From positions 1-14,554 of the forward strand of contig JBNAVK010000037.1 of assembly GCA_049700435.1 (NCBI GenBank): a stretch of 14,554 nt of DNA, given 5' to 3'. The DNA comes from JAVZLH01 sp049700435 (lineage in GTDB: Archaea > Thermoproteota > Bathyarchaeia > Bathyarchaeales > Bathycorpusculaceae). Position numbers and translations under genes: made by a program. The notes beneath the pieces were generated by a model. That model made no database searches, had not been told where the DNA came from, and worked only from the letters and a program-made list of their open reading frames with translations. The number at the start of each line of letters is the position of its first letter. The stretch's first letter is position 1. Below are positions 1 to 6,842 of this stretch, one piece after another.

Positions 1-23
1 TCCGCCGTGAAAGAGGGTTATGC

Positions 24-51
24 AAGCCAGTACATAGTTCATTACTGGCTT
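24..51. repeat. 9-bp perfect inverted repeat (hairpin)
   Basis: AAGCCAGTA at 24-32 is the exact reverse complement of TACTGGCTT at 43-51, with a 10-nt loop. It could be a terminator for a gene to the left of the window or a structured RNA element. Only a short weak T stretch follows, so termination is an inference. Confidence 0.6.
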
Positions 52-244
52 ATTTCCGATCAACACTGAGTTGCTTTCTGACATTTTGTACCGCCTCACT
101 CCTAGTTTTTGCATTCTTAATGGCTCCATAACCTTTTTTATCCACAAATAAATACGTTACGGTTTTAATTAGAGAATTAAGACTTTGCTTACGAAAATTA
201 AATTTGAAAATGATGTACAAGGACGTTTTGACGTTTACTAAATG

Positions 245-254
245 CTTAAATAAA
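245..254 (+). promoter_or_regulatory. TATA box for the regulator-sucCD operon
   Basis: CTTAAATAAA matches an archaeal TATA element. Transcription would start near 275, giving a leader of about 30 nt before the TTG start at 308. No other good TATA box lies before sucC, so this promoter probably serves all three genes. Confidence 0.5.
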
Positions 255-307
255 CTCATATAATTGTAAAAGATAAGCCTGACAAAGTGCGTAAAGGATG
301 AAACGCG

Positions 308-766
308 TTGGAAACACTTACAAGACGCCCAATACAAATTCTAAAGACTCTTTATGAAAAGGGCAAATTCTCACGCACATGCACTCTGAATGTGAAACAA
401 GAGGAGTTGGCAAAGCAATTGGGCATAAGCAGACAAGCATTGAATGTTCACTTGCGAAAGCTTAGAGAAATCGGTTACGTACGCACAGGAAGAGGTTTTA
501 TAGATATAACGGAGAAAGGGTTAAACGCTCTTGGAATTTTCTCAAGCCCAGCGTTCATACTCCTTAAAGTATCTCCCTTGAAGAGAATTTACGCATACGA
601 AAAAATAAAGGAACTTACGGTTCAAGGAGCCTTTAGAATAGCAGGAGATGTGGACGCTCTTTTAATTGTAGAAAGAGAAAAACTTGATGAAACTCTAAAG
701 AGGCTTTCCTCCATTGAAGGCATACAAGACACAAAATCCTACGTCACGATAGAAACAATAAAATAA
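308..766 (+). CDS. winged-helix transcriptional regulator with Lrp/AsnC-like C-terminal domain
   Basis: A 152-residue DNA-binding regulator. Residues about 28-75 form a winged helix-turn-helix: KQEELAKQLGISRQALNVHL holds the two helices of the HTH, and RTGRGFIDITEKG reads as the wing. The C-terminal half (about 88-152) has the beta-alpha-beta-beta-alpha-beta look of an Lrp/AsnC (RAM) effector domain, with a GDVDALLIVE strand and a closing TKSYVTIETIK strand. The start is TTG; an ATG 10 nt upstream is in another frame. The gene ends 13 nt before sucC and lies in the same operon, so the natural inference is that it senses a metabolite linked to succinyl-CoA/2-oxoglutarate metabolism and controls sucCD or itself. 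The ligand cannot be read from the sequence. The combination of a MarR/ArsR-like HTH with a RAM-like tail is somewhat atypical for Lrp, whose HTH is usually of another type. Confidence 0.85.
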   Translation: METLTRRPIQILKTLYEKGKFSRTCTLNVKQEELAKQLGISRQALNVHLRKLREIGYVRTGRGFIDITEKGLNALGIFSSPAFILLKVSPLKRIYAYEKIKELTVQGAFRIAGDVDALLIVEREKLDETLKRLSSIEGIQDTKSYVTIETIK

Positions 767-779
767 GGAGCGAAAAGCC

Positions 780-1925
780 TTGAAACTTTTTGAATATGAA
801 GCCAAAAAAATACTCGCAGAATATGGAATACCGACGCCACGGGGAGAGCTAGCGACAAACGTCAAGCAAGCCCGCGAAATAGCGTCTAAACTAAAGCCCC
901 CATTTGCCGTCAAAGCACAAGTGCTCGTGGCGGGGAGAGGAAAGGCTGGTGGAATAGTTTTCGCTGACTCCGTTAATGAGGTAGAGGAGGCAGCTGGAAA
1001 GCTTTTGGGCATGCAAATCAAGAGTATGCCTGTAAAGAGTGTTTGGATTGAAGAGAAACTGGATGTAAAAAGGGAAATTTACTTCGGCATAACGATAGAC
1101 AGATTCAAGCGAAGTTATGTCGCCATTGCCTCGGCATTTGGCGGAATGGAAATCGAGGAAATAGCCCAAAAAAAACCAGAAAGTGTAATCAAAATCTTTG
1201 TCAGTCCCAAACAAGACCTTAAACCATACAAAGCTAGGCAAATTGCAAAAAGAATTGGTTATGCCGGCGACCAACTTGTCGCGTTGGGAAGAATTTTTGA
1301 GAGGCTTTACTCTGTTTGTGCGGATTATGATGCAGAATTAATTGAAATGAATCCGCTTGTAGAAACACTTGATGGAAAATTTGTGGCGGCAGACGCTCGT
1401 ATAATAATAGACGACAATGCGTTATTTAGGCATCCAGAATACAAAAAGAGGCTCTTCGAAGCGGAAAGCGAGCTGAGCCCCCAAGAATTGGAGGCTTTAA
1501 AGAACGATTTGGCATATGTCAAGTTGGATGGGAATATAGGCGTTATAGGAAACGGCGCGGGCTTGGTGATGGCAACATTAGACACAATTCGATATTTTGG
1601 CGGAAAACCAGCGAACTTCTTGGATGTTGGGGGTGGCGCCCCTTCAGACAAGATAGCTGCAGCGCTTAGAATAGTGCTTTCAGACCCTAACGTCGAAGTA
1701 CTTTTCATAAACATTTTGGGCGGAATAACTAGATGTGACGAAGTTGCCCGAGGGATTTTGGAAGCGAAAAGGGCTGTTGGGGTTTCAAAGCCCATGGTTA
1801 TTAGGCTCGTTGGCACGAACGAGGAAGAAGGAAAACGGATACTGACAGAGGCTGGAACTCAAGTTTTAGAAAGCATGGAAGAAGCAGCTAAGCGTGTTGT
1901 TGAAATCTCAAAGCAAAAGAGGTGA
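780..1925 (+). CDS. sucC: succinyl-CoA synthetase (ligase) beta subunit
   Basis: A 381-residue ATP-grasp subunit that with SucD interconverts succinyl-CoA, NDP and phosphate with succinate, CoA and NTP in the cytosol. The ATP-grasp domain fills about residues 1-230: KAQVLVAGRGKAGG (about 45-58) is the nucleotide-binding loop and EMNPLVE (from E189) carries the Mg-binding Glu/Asn. The C-terminal ligase-CoA domain has GNIGVIGNGAGLVMATLDTI and DVGGGA (D282). Length is normal for the family. It starts at a TTG preceded by AAGGAG at 765-770, a good SD at correct spacing. The next gene begins 4 nt after its stop, so the subunits are translationally coupled. ADP versus GDP specificity cannot be judged from the sequence. 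Separate beta and alpha subunits of the SucC/SucD type argue against a fused archaeal acetyl-CoA synthetase (ACD). Confidence 0.97.
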   Translation: MKLFEYEAKKILAEYGIPTPRGELATNVKQAREIASKLKPPFAVKAQVLVAGRGKAGGIVFADSVNEVEEAAGKLLGMQIKSMPVKSVWIEEKLDVKREIYFGITIDRFKRSYVAIASAFGGMEIEEIAQKKPESVIKIFVSPKQDLKPYKARQIAKRIGYAGDQLVALGRIFERLYSVCADYDAELIEMNPLVETLDGKFVAADARIIIDDNALFRHPEYKKRLFEAESELSPQELEALKNDLAYVKLDGNIGVIGNGAGLVMATLDTIRYFGGKPANFLDVGGGAPSDKIAAALRIVLSDPNVEVLFINILGGITRCDEVARGILEAKRAVGVSKPMVIRLVGTNEEEGKRILTEAGTQVLESMEEAAKRVVEISKQKR

Positions 1926-1929
1926 ACTT

Positions 1930-2805
1930 TTGGGAATAATAGTCAACAAGAAAACACGAGCCATCGTTCAAGGCATAACTGGAACGCAAGGAAGCTTTCA
2001 CACAAAACTCATGTTAGATTATGGAACAAAAATTGTGGCTGGTGTAACTCCGGGAAAAGGCGGAACCCAAATTCACGGCGTCCCAGTCTACGACACCGTA
2101 GAAGAGGCTCAGGAAAGGTATTCGGCAGACGCCTCTATCATTTTTGTTCCAGCTCCCTTCGCGGCAGATGCAGCTTTAGAAGCTCTAGATAGCAAAATAA
2201 AAACTGTCGTGATAATTACTGAGCACATTCCAATAAAAGACGCGATGACCCTCATGGATTATGCAAAGCAAGCCAAAGCAACCATAATTGGACCAAACAC
2301 TCCGGGAATTATAACCCCTGGAGAGTGTAAGCTTGGAATAATGCCAGCCCAAATTTTTAAGCCCGGCATGGTTGGTATTGTTTCAAGAAGTGGAACACTT
2401 ACATACGAAATAGCCGCTGGCTTAACCCGACAGAATTTGGGGCAATCCACATGCTTGGGGCTTGGAGGAGACCCAATAACAGGGTTGAACTTTATAGATG
2501 CACTAAAAATGTTTGAGAAAGACCACCAAACCAAAGCAGTTGTCTTAATAGGTGAGATTGGCGGCAACCTAGAGGAACTAACAGCCGAGTATATAGCAAA
2601 ACAAAATTATCCTAAGCCAGTGATAGCCTTCATTGCTGGGCGTTCTGCTCCACCTGGGAAACGCATGGGGCATGCTGGGGCAATAGTAACTGGCAAGGCT
2701 GGAACAGCTGAAAGCAAGATTGAGGCTTTCAAAAGCGCTGGGGTGAAGGTTGCTGAAAAACCAGGTGACGTAGCGGAGTTGCTGGCGAAGTTTCTCCATG
2801 TCTGA
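1930..2805 (+). CDS. sucD: succinyl-CoA synthetase (ligase) alpha subunit
   Basis: A 291-residue partner of SucC. The N-terminal CoA-binding Rossmann domain shows QGITGTQGSFHTKLMLDYG and GVTPGKGG (about 13-45). The C-terminal ligase domain has GIVSRSGTLTYEIA and the active-site motif GHAGAIV, whose His248 is the residue phosphorylated in this family. I start it at TTG 1930, which follows AGAGGTGA (1918-1925) at proper spacing and gives the usual family length. A longer frame back to 1894 adds 12 residues overlapping sucC and has no SD. The SD lies inside the last codons of sucC. All catalytic signatures are intact, so the complex should be active. Confidence 0.97.
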   Translation: MGIIVNKKTRAIVQGITGTQGSFHTKLMLDYGTKIVAGVTPGKGGTQIHGVPVYDTVEEAQERYSADASIIFVPAPFAADAALEALDSKIKTVVIITEHIPIKDAMTLMDYAKQAKATIIGPNTPGIITPGECKLGIMPAQIFKPGMVGIVSRSGTLTYEIAAGLTRQNLGQSTCLGLGGDPITGLNFIDALKMFEKDHQTKAVVLIGEIGGNLEELTAEYIAKQNYPKPVIAFIAGRSAPPGKRMGHAGAIVTGKAGTAESKIEAFKSAGVKVAEKPGDVAELLAKFLHV

Positions 2806-2816
2806 AAGCAACGGCA

Positions 2817-2828
2817 AAAAATATATTT
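2817..2828 (+). promoter_or_regulatory. TATA box for L40e
   Basis: AAAATATATTTA lies 41-52 nt before the L40e ATG and 12 nt after the sucD stop. It predicts a transcription start near 2848 and marks L40e as its own transcription unit. Confidence 0.55.
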
Positions 2829-2868
2829 AGCTGTTTTACTTGTTGTAAGCCGCACAGAGGTTGCTTGA

Positions 2869-3030
2869 ATGCCAATAATGGATCCTTTCAAGAAAGCTAT
2901 AGCCCAAAAGCATAGGCTCTACATGAAGATATGCCGCGAGTGTGGGGCGAGGAACGCTGCAACCGCTGTGAAATGCAGAAACTGTAGAAGTAAAAACTTG
3001 CGCTGGAAGAAAAGGGAACTTGTGAAGTAG
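2869..3030 (+). CDS. rpl40e: large-subunit ribosomal protein L40e (eL40)
   Basis: A 53-residue zinc-ribbon ribosomal protein, translated by hand: MPIMDPFKKAIAQKH, then ICRECGARNAA and VKCRNCRSKNLRWK. Cys22, Cys25, Cys36 and Cys39 form a CxxC-x10-CxxC zinc site, and the basic tail and length match archaeal L40e, the equivalent of the L40 moiety fused to ubiquitin in eukaryotes. AGAGGT at 2856-2861 is an SD placed 7 nt before the ATG. The gene has its own TATA box. Its stop lies 9 nt from the stop of the convergent DUF116 gene, leaving little room for separate terminators. Confidence 0.95.
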   Translation: MPIMDPFKKAIAQKHRLYMKICRECGARNAATAVKCRNCRSKNLRWKKRELVK

Positions 3031-3039
3031 CTCCTTACC

Positions 3040-3654
3040 TTAAAGTATTTTCGCTAAAGTTTCAATGTTGAAAAAGGTGTTTGCGCATCCATTTTTTATT
3101 AAAGGAACAGCCTGCCCGGTTAACCCAAAAGTTTCCAACATTTGCCCAGCCATCCTCAATTCTTCGCCGCATGCAACTCCAACGACTCCATCGTACTTTT
3201 TTTCCTTCAAAATTTTTGATATACAAGAGCTCCCTGGCAGAATGTAAACGTCGTAGCCTTTCTCTTCGGAGAACGAGACAGCTCTGTTAATTAGGCAGTC
3301 CGGAGAGCAGTGCACGCAAATGTAAGATGGGATGTTTGGGTCAAATGTTGCTTTACAACGGTTGTCCATGTACTTTCTGGAGCAGTGTGGAAGAAAAAGC
3401 GCTCTCCTTTTTGTTTGCACAAATTTTTCTCTCTCCAAAATGTTCCTTGCTTGCATGTCTATGAAATCTTGAAGAAGAAGCACAGCATCTGACAGATTAA
3501 GACCTGTTGCCTCTTGAATTTTGAACTTTTCTATCATTTTTTGCGCAGCCGTACCAATCTTCTTATGCATCTCCTTCTGATGGCTGACCCTAGCGATTTC
3601 TGTGAAGAATAGGCGTGGAACTTTTGAAAGGTCAAAGGTGAACTTGTATGGCAT
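3040..3654 (-). CDS. DUF116 family cysteine-rich protein
   Basis: A 204-residue cytosolic protein that resembles the DUF116 family of archaea and anaerobic bacteria; its function is not established. The N-terminal 80 residues are helical. The rest contains eight cysteines: LPHCSRKY (C91), C100, CVHCSPDC (C113, C116, C120), GSSC (C144), GVACGEEL (C162) and KNGCANT (C190). The C-terminal half alternates strands and helices and shares the family pattern of a 'GVACxEEL' turn and a terminal 'K.GC' motif. The spacing suggests a metal or Fe-S site, but that is inference. It starts with ATG; the predicted transcription start is only a few nt upstream, so the mRNA is probably nearly leaderless. It is divergent from the 3754 gene and convergent with L40e, so it is transcribed alone. 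Confidence 0.85.
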   Translation of the reverse strand: MPYKFTFDLSKVPRLFFTEIARVSHQKEMHKKIGTAAQKMIEKFKIQEATGLNLSDAVLLLQDFIDMQARNILEREKFVQTKRRALFLPHCSRKYMDNRCKATFDPNIPSYICVHCSPDCLINRAVSFSEEKGYDVYILPGSSCISKILKEKKYDGVVGVACGEELRMAGQMLETFGLTGQAVPLIKNGCANTFFNIETLAKIL

Positions 3655-3659
3655 AACTT

Positions 3660-3686
3660 GTATAGTATACAGATAAACCTTTAAAA
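3660..3686 (-). promoter_or_regulatory. DUF116 promoter with overlapping palindromic operator candidate
   Basis: On the minus strand TTTTAAAGG (3686-3678) looks like a TATA box, predicting transcription near 3658. Between the two lies the palindrome GTATA-G-TATAC (3660-3670). A repressor bound there would block the start site. The palindrome is seen; its function is inferred. Confidence 0.4.
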
Positions 3687-3753
3687 TTAACTGCTACAAT
3701 ATACCTAATCCTAATTCAATTGCCTTCCAATCTAGGCAGAAAAAGGGAATGTT

Positions 3754-4164
3754 ATGGGATTGCTAGACGTGTTCAAAAGGAAAAAGAAGGAAGAGGGAGA
3801 GAAAAAGAAAACTGAAAAAACAATAACGGAACTTGAACAGATTTGCGGAGACGATAAAGAAGCTTACGAAGCCTTAATTAATATAATGTTTCTCGATCCG
3901 ACAAAAATAGGCACGACAATGAAGGATGCAGCTGAAAAAGCCAAAAAATTCCTAAAAGATAAAGATCTCATCAAGGCAAGGTGGTGGTTTAGAGTTGCCG
4001 GGGGCTTGGCGATTTACGAGGGTGACGTGAAAAAGGTCGTGGAGTACTTTAGCGAGTGTCAAAAAATTTCGCCTGACGAAAGGTATTTGATACTAAAGAA
4101 TCCGGAAAGAACTGTAGCCAAGGCTCAAGAGTACTATCAGAAATATTTAAAGCGTGGTTCTTAA
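3754..4164 (+). CDS. hypothetical helical protein
   Basis: A 136-residue protein I do not recognise. It begins with a short hydrophobic stub (MGLLDVF) and then a very basic, lysine-rich stretch (KRKKKEEGEKKKTEKT, about 9-24). The remainder (about 25-136) is predicted helical, with KKFLKDKDLIKARWWFRVAGGLAIYEG and VVEYFSECQKI resembling the paired helices of a TPR-like repeat. There is no signal peptide or membrane segment. The ATG is preceded by AAGGGA (3743-3748) at 5-nt spacing, so translation is well supported. The next gene is convergent. Confidence 0.8.
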   Translation: MGLLDVFKRKKKEEGEKKKTEKTITELEQICGDDKEAYEALINIMFLDPTKIGTTMKDAAEKAKKFLKDKDLIKARWWFRVAGGLAIYEGDVKKVVEYFSECQKISPDERYLILKNPERTVAKAQEYYQKYLKRGS

Positions 4165-4211
4165 GCTTCTATGCGTTTTTGTTCTCAAGGCTTGGATTTA
4201 ACCTTACCTTG

Positions 4212-4640
4212 TTATTTTTCCATTTCTTCCGTGTAGCCCAAAAGTTCTCTGAGGGATTTTACCTCTTCTCGCAGCATGCTCACTTCACTTTCGAGAGCAC
4301 TAACTCTTGATTCTGCAACTTTTTTTAACTTCTCAATTTCAATCATCAAGTTTGCGCGTTCAGTTTCCAAAGTTTTTATTTTTTCACGTAGATTCTTCAA
4401 AGTTTGCATGAGCTCTCCCTTTATCCCTTTTATTCTCTCAACCATGTTTTTAATACTTACTGTTTCTTCTATTTTGGTTTCAGCTTCCAACGCTGCTCTA
4501 AACTTAGCATTACACTTTGGACAGGCAAACAGCCCCATCGTAAGCTTTGACGCCTCCCCTTCCTTCAAAGGTTTCCTAGGCATAGACCAGGTTTTGACAG
4601 GAGACGCTACCTCAGCCCCACATTTTGGACAATTAACCAA
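4212..4640 (-). CDS. zinc-ribbon / coiled-coil protein
   Basis: A 142-residue protein of unknown role. The N-terminus is a zinc ribbon with CPKC (C4, C7) and a second CPKC (C40, C43), separated by a proline-rich and basic loop. From about residue 50 to the end it is an uninterrupted heptad-rich coiled coil. I start it at TTG 4640 (MVNCPKCG), because GGGGGAGG (4649-4656 on the plus strand) is then spaced 7-8 nt; the TTG at 4646 would leave only about 1 nt. The layout suggests a homo-oligomeric adaptor or nucleic-acid-binding scaffold, but nothing in the context fixes a function. It is divergent from another small coiled-coil gene at 4766. Confidence 0.8.
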   Translation of the reverse strand: MVNCPKCGAEVASPVKTWSMPRKPLKEGEASKLTMGLFACPKCNAKFRAALEAETKIEETVSIKNMVERIKGIKGELMQTLKNLREKIKTLETERANLMIEIEKLKKVAESRVSALESEVSMLREEVKSLRELLGYTEEMEK

Positions 4641-4765
4641 CTGCAAGCCTCCCCCTTAGTACTATAGCATTCATATCTAAAATGCCTTTTGCAAAAGCTG
4701 GTGTTCCGGGGCAAATTATTAATCCATTAAGCACACAAAAGAAGAAACAAGGGCGAGGTAAGAAC

Positions 4766-5032
4766 ATGCAAGTTATCAAAATGAAAACCAAACTGGAAGA
4801 CAAAATTAAAGCTTTAGAAAAGGAAAAAAGCGCTCTCCTAGAAGAGGTTAAGCAACTTAAAGAAATCGTTGAACTAAGCGAAAAGGCAAAGGACTTGGAA
4901 GACGAGGTCAACAAACTGAGAAAGGAAGTTACAACTCTTAAGGATAAAATTCCACAAGAATTTTTAGAGGAACTCGGCGGAACAACAATACTGCATGAAG
5001 AAGATGAACCGCCAAACGAAGATGTTCTTTAA
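4766..5032 (+). CDS. small coiled-coil protein
   Basis: An 88-residue protein, almost wholly a charged coiled coil (about 8-65, with repeated LEKEKSALLEEVKQLKEIVE-like heptads) and then an acidic tail ending HEEDEPPNEDVL. I start it at ATG 4766 because GAGGT at 4755-4759 is correctly spaced; the ATG at 4682 would add 28 residues with no SD and different composition. No enzyme motif is present. It sits head-to-head with the zinc-ribbon coiled-coil gene, so the two may be co-controlled or form a hetero-coil; that is a guess. Confidence 0.7.
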   Translation: MQVIKMKTKLEDKIKALEKEKSALLEEVKQLKEIVELSEKAKDLEDEVNKLRKEVTTLKDKIPQEFLEELGGTTILHEEDEPPNEDVL

Positions 5033-5075
5033 GGCTATTTAGACGTGATGAAGCTTAATAAAAAAGAGTGGAAGC

Positions 5076-6050
5076 TTAGATGGTTATCTGGAACATTAGA
5101 CGTTCAACAAGCTCCTTATAACGGTTCCTAATCGTGACCTCGGTGACTTGAGCTATTTCAGCTATCTCCCTCTGCGTTTTTCTCTCTCCAGTCAAAACAG
5201 ACGCTATATAGCTTGCTGCGGCCGCTATGCCCGTTGGACCACGGCCAGAGGTGAGTTTAAGTTCCTTTGCGGCAGTCAGTATTTTGTGGGCTATTTCCTC
5301 GACTTTTCCCTGCATTGTCAGCTGATTTGAAAATTTAGTTATGTACTGGCTTGGTTTAAGTGGTGGTATAGAATAATTCAGCTCTTTTATCAAGAAACGG
5401 TAGCTGCGCCCAACCTCTTTCTTGCTGACGTTCGATGCTTGAGCTATCTCCTCCAATGTTCTGGCTACCCCACATTGCCTGCAGGCTAGGTAAATTGCCG
5501 CTGACGTCACGCCTTGGATAGATCTTCCTCGGATGAGACGTTCTTTCACGGCCTTTCTATATATGATTGAGGCTGTTTCAAGGATGTTTTTTGGGAGGCT
5601 TAAGTTGTTGGCTATTTTTGTGATTTCAGAAAGTGCAAACGCAAGATTGCGTTCTGTAGCGTCTGAAACCCTTATGCGGCGCTGCCATTTCCTAAGGCGG
5701 TAAACTTGTGCCTTTTGCCCTGGAGACAAGCTTTTTCCGTAGATGTCTCTGTCGTGCCAATCAATCATTGTTGATAAGCCTTTATCGTGAATTGTAAAAG
5801 TTAAAGGTGCACCCACTCTCGTCCGCTTAGACCTTTGTTCATCGTCGAAGGCTCTCCATTCTGGTCCTCTGTCAGCTATTTTTGCGGCTATAACGAAGCC
5901 GCAGTCCATGCAGACCATTTCAGCGCATTCGTAATCGCGCATTATTCGCGTGCTGCCGCATTCGGGGCAACATTGAATCTTCACGGGTTCAGCTTGGTGA
6001 GGTGGCGTCGCAGAATCCGAACTTTCGTGCCCTTCTTCATCTCCACCCAT
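5076..6050 (-). CDS. tfb: transcription initiation factor TFB (TFIIB homologue)
   Basis: A 324-residue general transcription factor that binds the TATA-TBP complex and recruits RNA polymerase. The N-terminal zinc ribbon is CPEC (C28, C31) and CMDC (C47, C50). The B-reader/linker region follows (RGPEWRAFDDEQRSKRTRVG, about 61-80). Two cyclin-like repeats fill about 125-210 and 220-310; the second ends in the BRE-recognising helix-turn-helix QREIAEIAQVTEVTIRNRYK. Length and every module are normal, so this is probably the housekeeping TFB. The ATG is immediately next to the stop of gar1 (TGA then ATG, no gap), an arrangement conserved in many archaea. A 20-residue acidic/serine N-terminal extension precedes the ribbon. 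The convergent neighbour ends 43 nt away. Confidence 0.97.
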   Translation of the reverse strand: MGGDEEGHESSDSATPPHQAEPVKIQCCPECGSTRIMRDYECAEMVCMDCGFVIAAKIADRGPEWRAFDDEQRSKRTRVGAPLTFTIHDKGLSTMIDWHDRDIYGKSLSPGQKAQVYRLRKWQRRIRVSDATERNLAFALSEITKIANNLSLPKNILETASIIYRKAVKERLIRGRSIQGVTSAAIYLACRQCGVARTLEEIAQASNVSKKEVGRSYRFLIKELNYSIPPLKPSQYITKFSNQLTMQGKVEEIAHKILTAAKELKLTSGRGPTGIAAAASYIASVLTGERKTQREIAEIAQVTEVTIRNRYKELVERLMFQITI

Positions 6051-6299
6051 TCAAATCTTCCCCTTTCTCCTCTGAGGAGGGGACACGTAAAGAATTTTAT
6101 TCACTAACTTTTCAATTTCCCGAGTTGCGGGTTTCACTGCTGCGTAGGGCGTGGATACTGGGCCGAGTATGTCGAAAACTTTTCCAACGGTTTTCAAATT
6201 TTCGTCGACAACGTTTTCGCCGATTTTCGGGAGATTTTCAATTTTCACTATGATGTTCCGGCTTGGAGTAATGTGTAGGACTCGGCCTAATCTCTGCAA
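6051..6299 (-). CDS. gar1: H/ACA ribonucleoprotein component Gar1
   Basis: An 82-residue protein that binds the pseudouridine synthase Cbf5 in H/ACA guide particles and helps substrate release. The compact Gar1 beta-barrel is recognisable from IGENVVDENLKTVGKVFDIL followed by GPVSTPYAAVKP. The C-terminus is short and basic (PPQRRKGKI), without the RGG tails of eukaryotic Gar1, as usual in archaea. It starts at TTG 6299; an in-frame stop lies just upstream, and GAGGGGA (minus strand) sits about 10 nt before it. It is the first gene of the gar1-tfb operon and shares its upstream region with L7Ae. Confidence 0.93.
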   Translation of the reverse strand: MQRLGRVLHITPSRNIIVKIENLPKIGENVVDENLKTVGKVFDILGPVSTPYAAVKPATREIEKLVNKILYVSPPQRRKGKI

Positions 6300-6313
6300 A
6301 CTTTTATGTTCCC

Positions 6314-6356
6314 CTCACTAAAAGTGAGAATGGTTCAACGAATGATTTTATTTAAA
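6314..6356 (-). promoter_or_regulatory. gar1-tfb promoter with hairpin at the predicted start site
   Basis: TTTAAATAAAA (6356-6346, minus strand) is a strong TATA box and predicts transcription near 6326. That point falls inside CTCACT-AAA-AGTGAG (6314-6328), a perfect 6-bp inverted repeat. It may be an operator or a hairpin at the very 5' end of the mRNA. Confidence 0.5.
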
Positions 6357-6414
6357 CCTTTCTACATTATTTTTGGGAACAACGCTTTTACGGTTCAATT
6401 TTAGTCGAAACCTT

Positions 6415-6423
6415 CATAAATAA
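6415..6423 (+). promoter_or_regulatory. TATA box for L7Ae-S28e-L24e
   Basis: CATAAATAA predicts transcription near 6444, a leader of about 18 nt that just includes the SD at 6451-6458. It lies about 60 nt from the gar1 TATA box on the other strand. Confidence 0.5.
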
Positions 6424-6461
6424 GGAGTGTTGATAAAACATGCATTTGAAGGGTGAGGCGC

Positions 6462-6842
6462 ATGTCCAAACCATTTTACGCAAAATTTGAGGTTCCGAAG
6501 GAGATTGCAGACGCTGCCTATGAAGCCCTGGAAATCGCCGCTAAAACGGGAACGGTTAGAAAAGGAACAAACGAAACAACGAAGGCCGTTGAAAGGGCTC
6601 AAGCCAAACTTGTTGTTATAGCTGAAGATGTTGACCCGCCAGAAGTTGTGGCTCACCTGCCACTTCTTTGCGAGGAAAGGAAAATTCCATACGTGTTTGT
6701 TCCAAGCAAAGAGAATCTCGGTAAAGCGGTGGGCATTGATGTTTCAGCCGCTTCCGCATGTATAGTCAACGAAGGTGAAGCCGCTGGTTTAGTTAAGGAA
6801 ATAGTTGCAAGAATTGAGAAAGTGAAAAGAGGAGCTAAGTGA
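6462..6842 (+). CDS. rpl7ae: ribosomal protein L7Ae (eL8), k-turn binding protein
   Basis: A 126-residue protein of the 50S subunit. In archaea it is also the core protein of C/D and H/ACA guide RNPs and of RNase P, because it binds RNA kink-turns. The family signature is clear: KGTNETTKAVERAQAKLVVIAEDVDP (about 37-62), LLCEERKIPYVFVPSKENLGKAVG and the VSAASACIV strand. ATG 6462 is preceded by GGGTGAGG (6451-6458). A frame extending to 6453 has no SD. Its TGA stop overlaps the S28e start by one base (TGATG). Gar1, another guide-RNP protein, is divergent from it across 162 nt. Confidence 0.97.
   Translation: MSKPFYAKFEVPKEIADAAYEALEIAAKTGTVRKGTNETTKAVERAQAKLVVIAEDVDPPEVVAHLPLLCEERKIPYVFVPSKENLGKAVGIDVSAASACIVNEGEAAGLVKEIVARIEKVKRGAK

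Larger units (their letters stand above)
1..307. other. AT-rich intergenic region with no convincing gene
   Basis: No open frame here has a start, an SD sequence and plausible protein composition together. Two plus-strand frames enter from the left edge and stop at 69 and near 131; either could be the tail of an upstream gene, but neither is recognisable. Visible elements are the hairpin at 24-51, a short inverted repeat TTAATT/AATTAA near 163-178, and the promoter of the regulator gene near 245-254. Confidence 0.6.

Noticed and set aside
1..69. Plus-strand tail of a possible upstream gene (22 codons, stop at 67-69)
   Set aside because: Too short to recognise; the hairpin at 24-51 lies in it, and another frame is equally open.
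298..300. ATG just before the regulator's TTG start
   Set aside because: It is 10 nt upstream, so it is in a different frame from the protein.
50..337. Minus-strand 95-codon frame
   Set aside because: It overlaps the promoter and start of the regulator gene, has no SD, and its composition follows AT-rich non-coding DNA.
5045..5051. GTGATGA resembling a C box between the coiled-coil and tfb genes
   Set aside because: No CUGA box follows at guide-RNA spacing.
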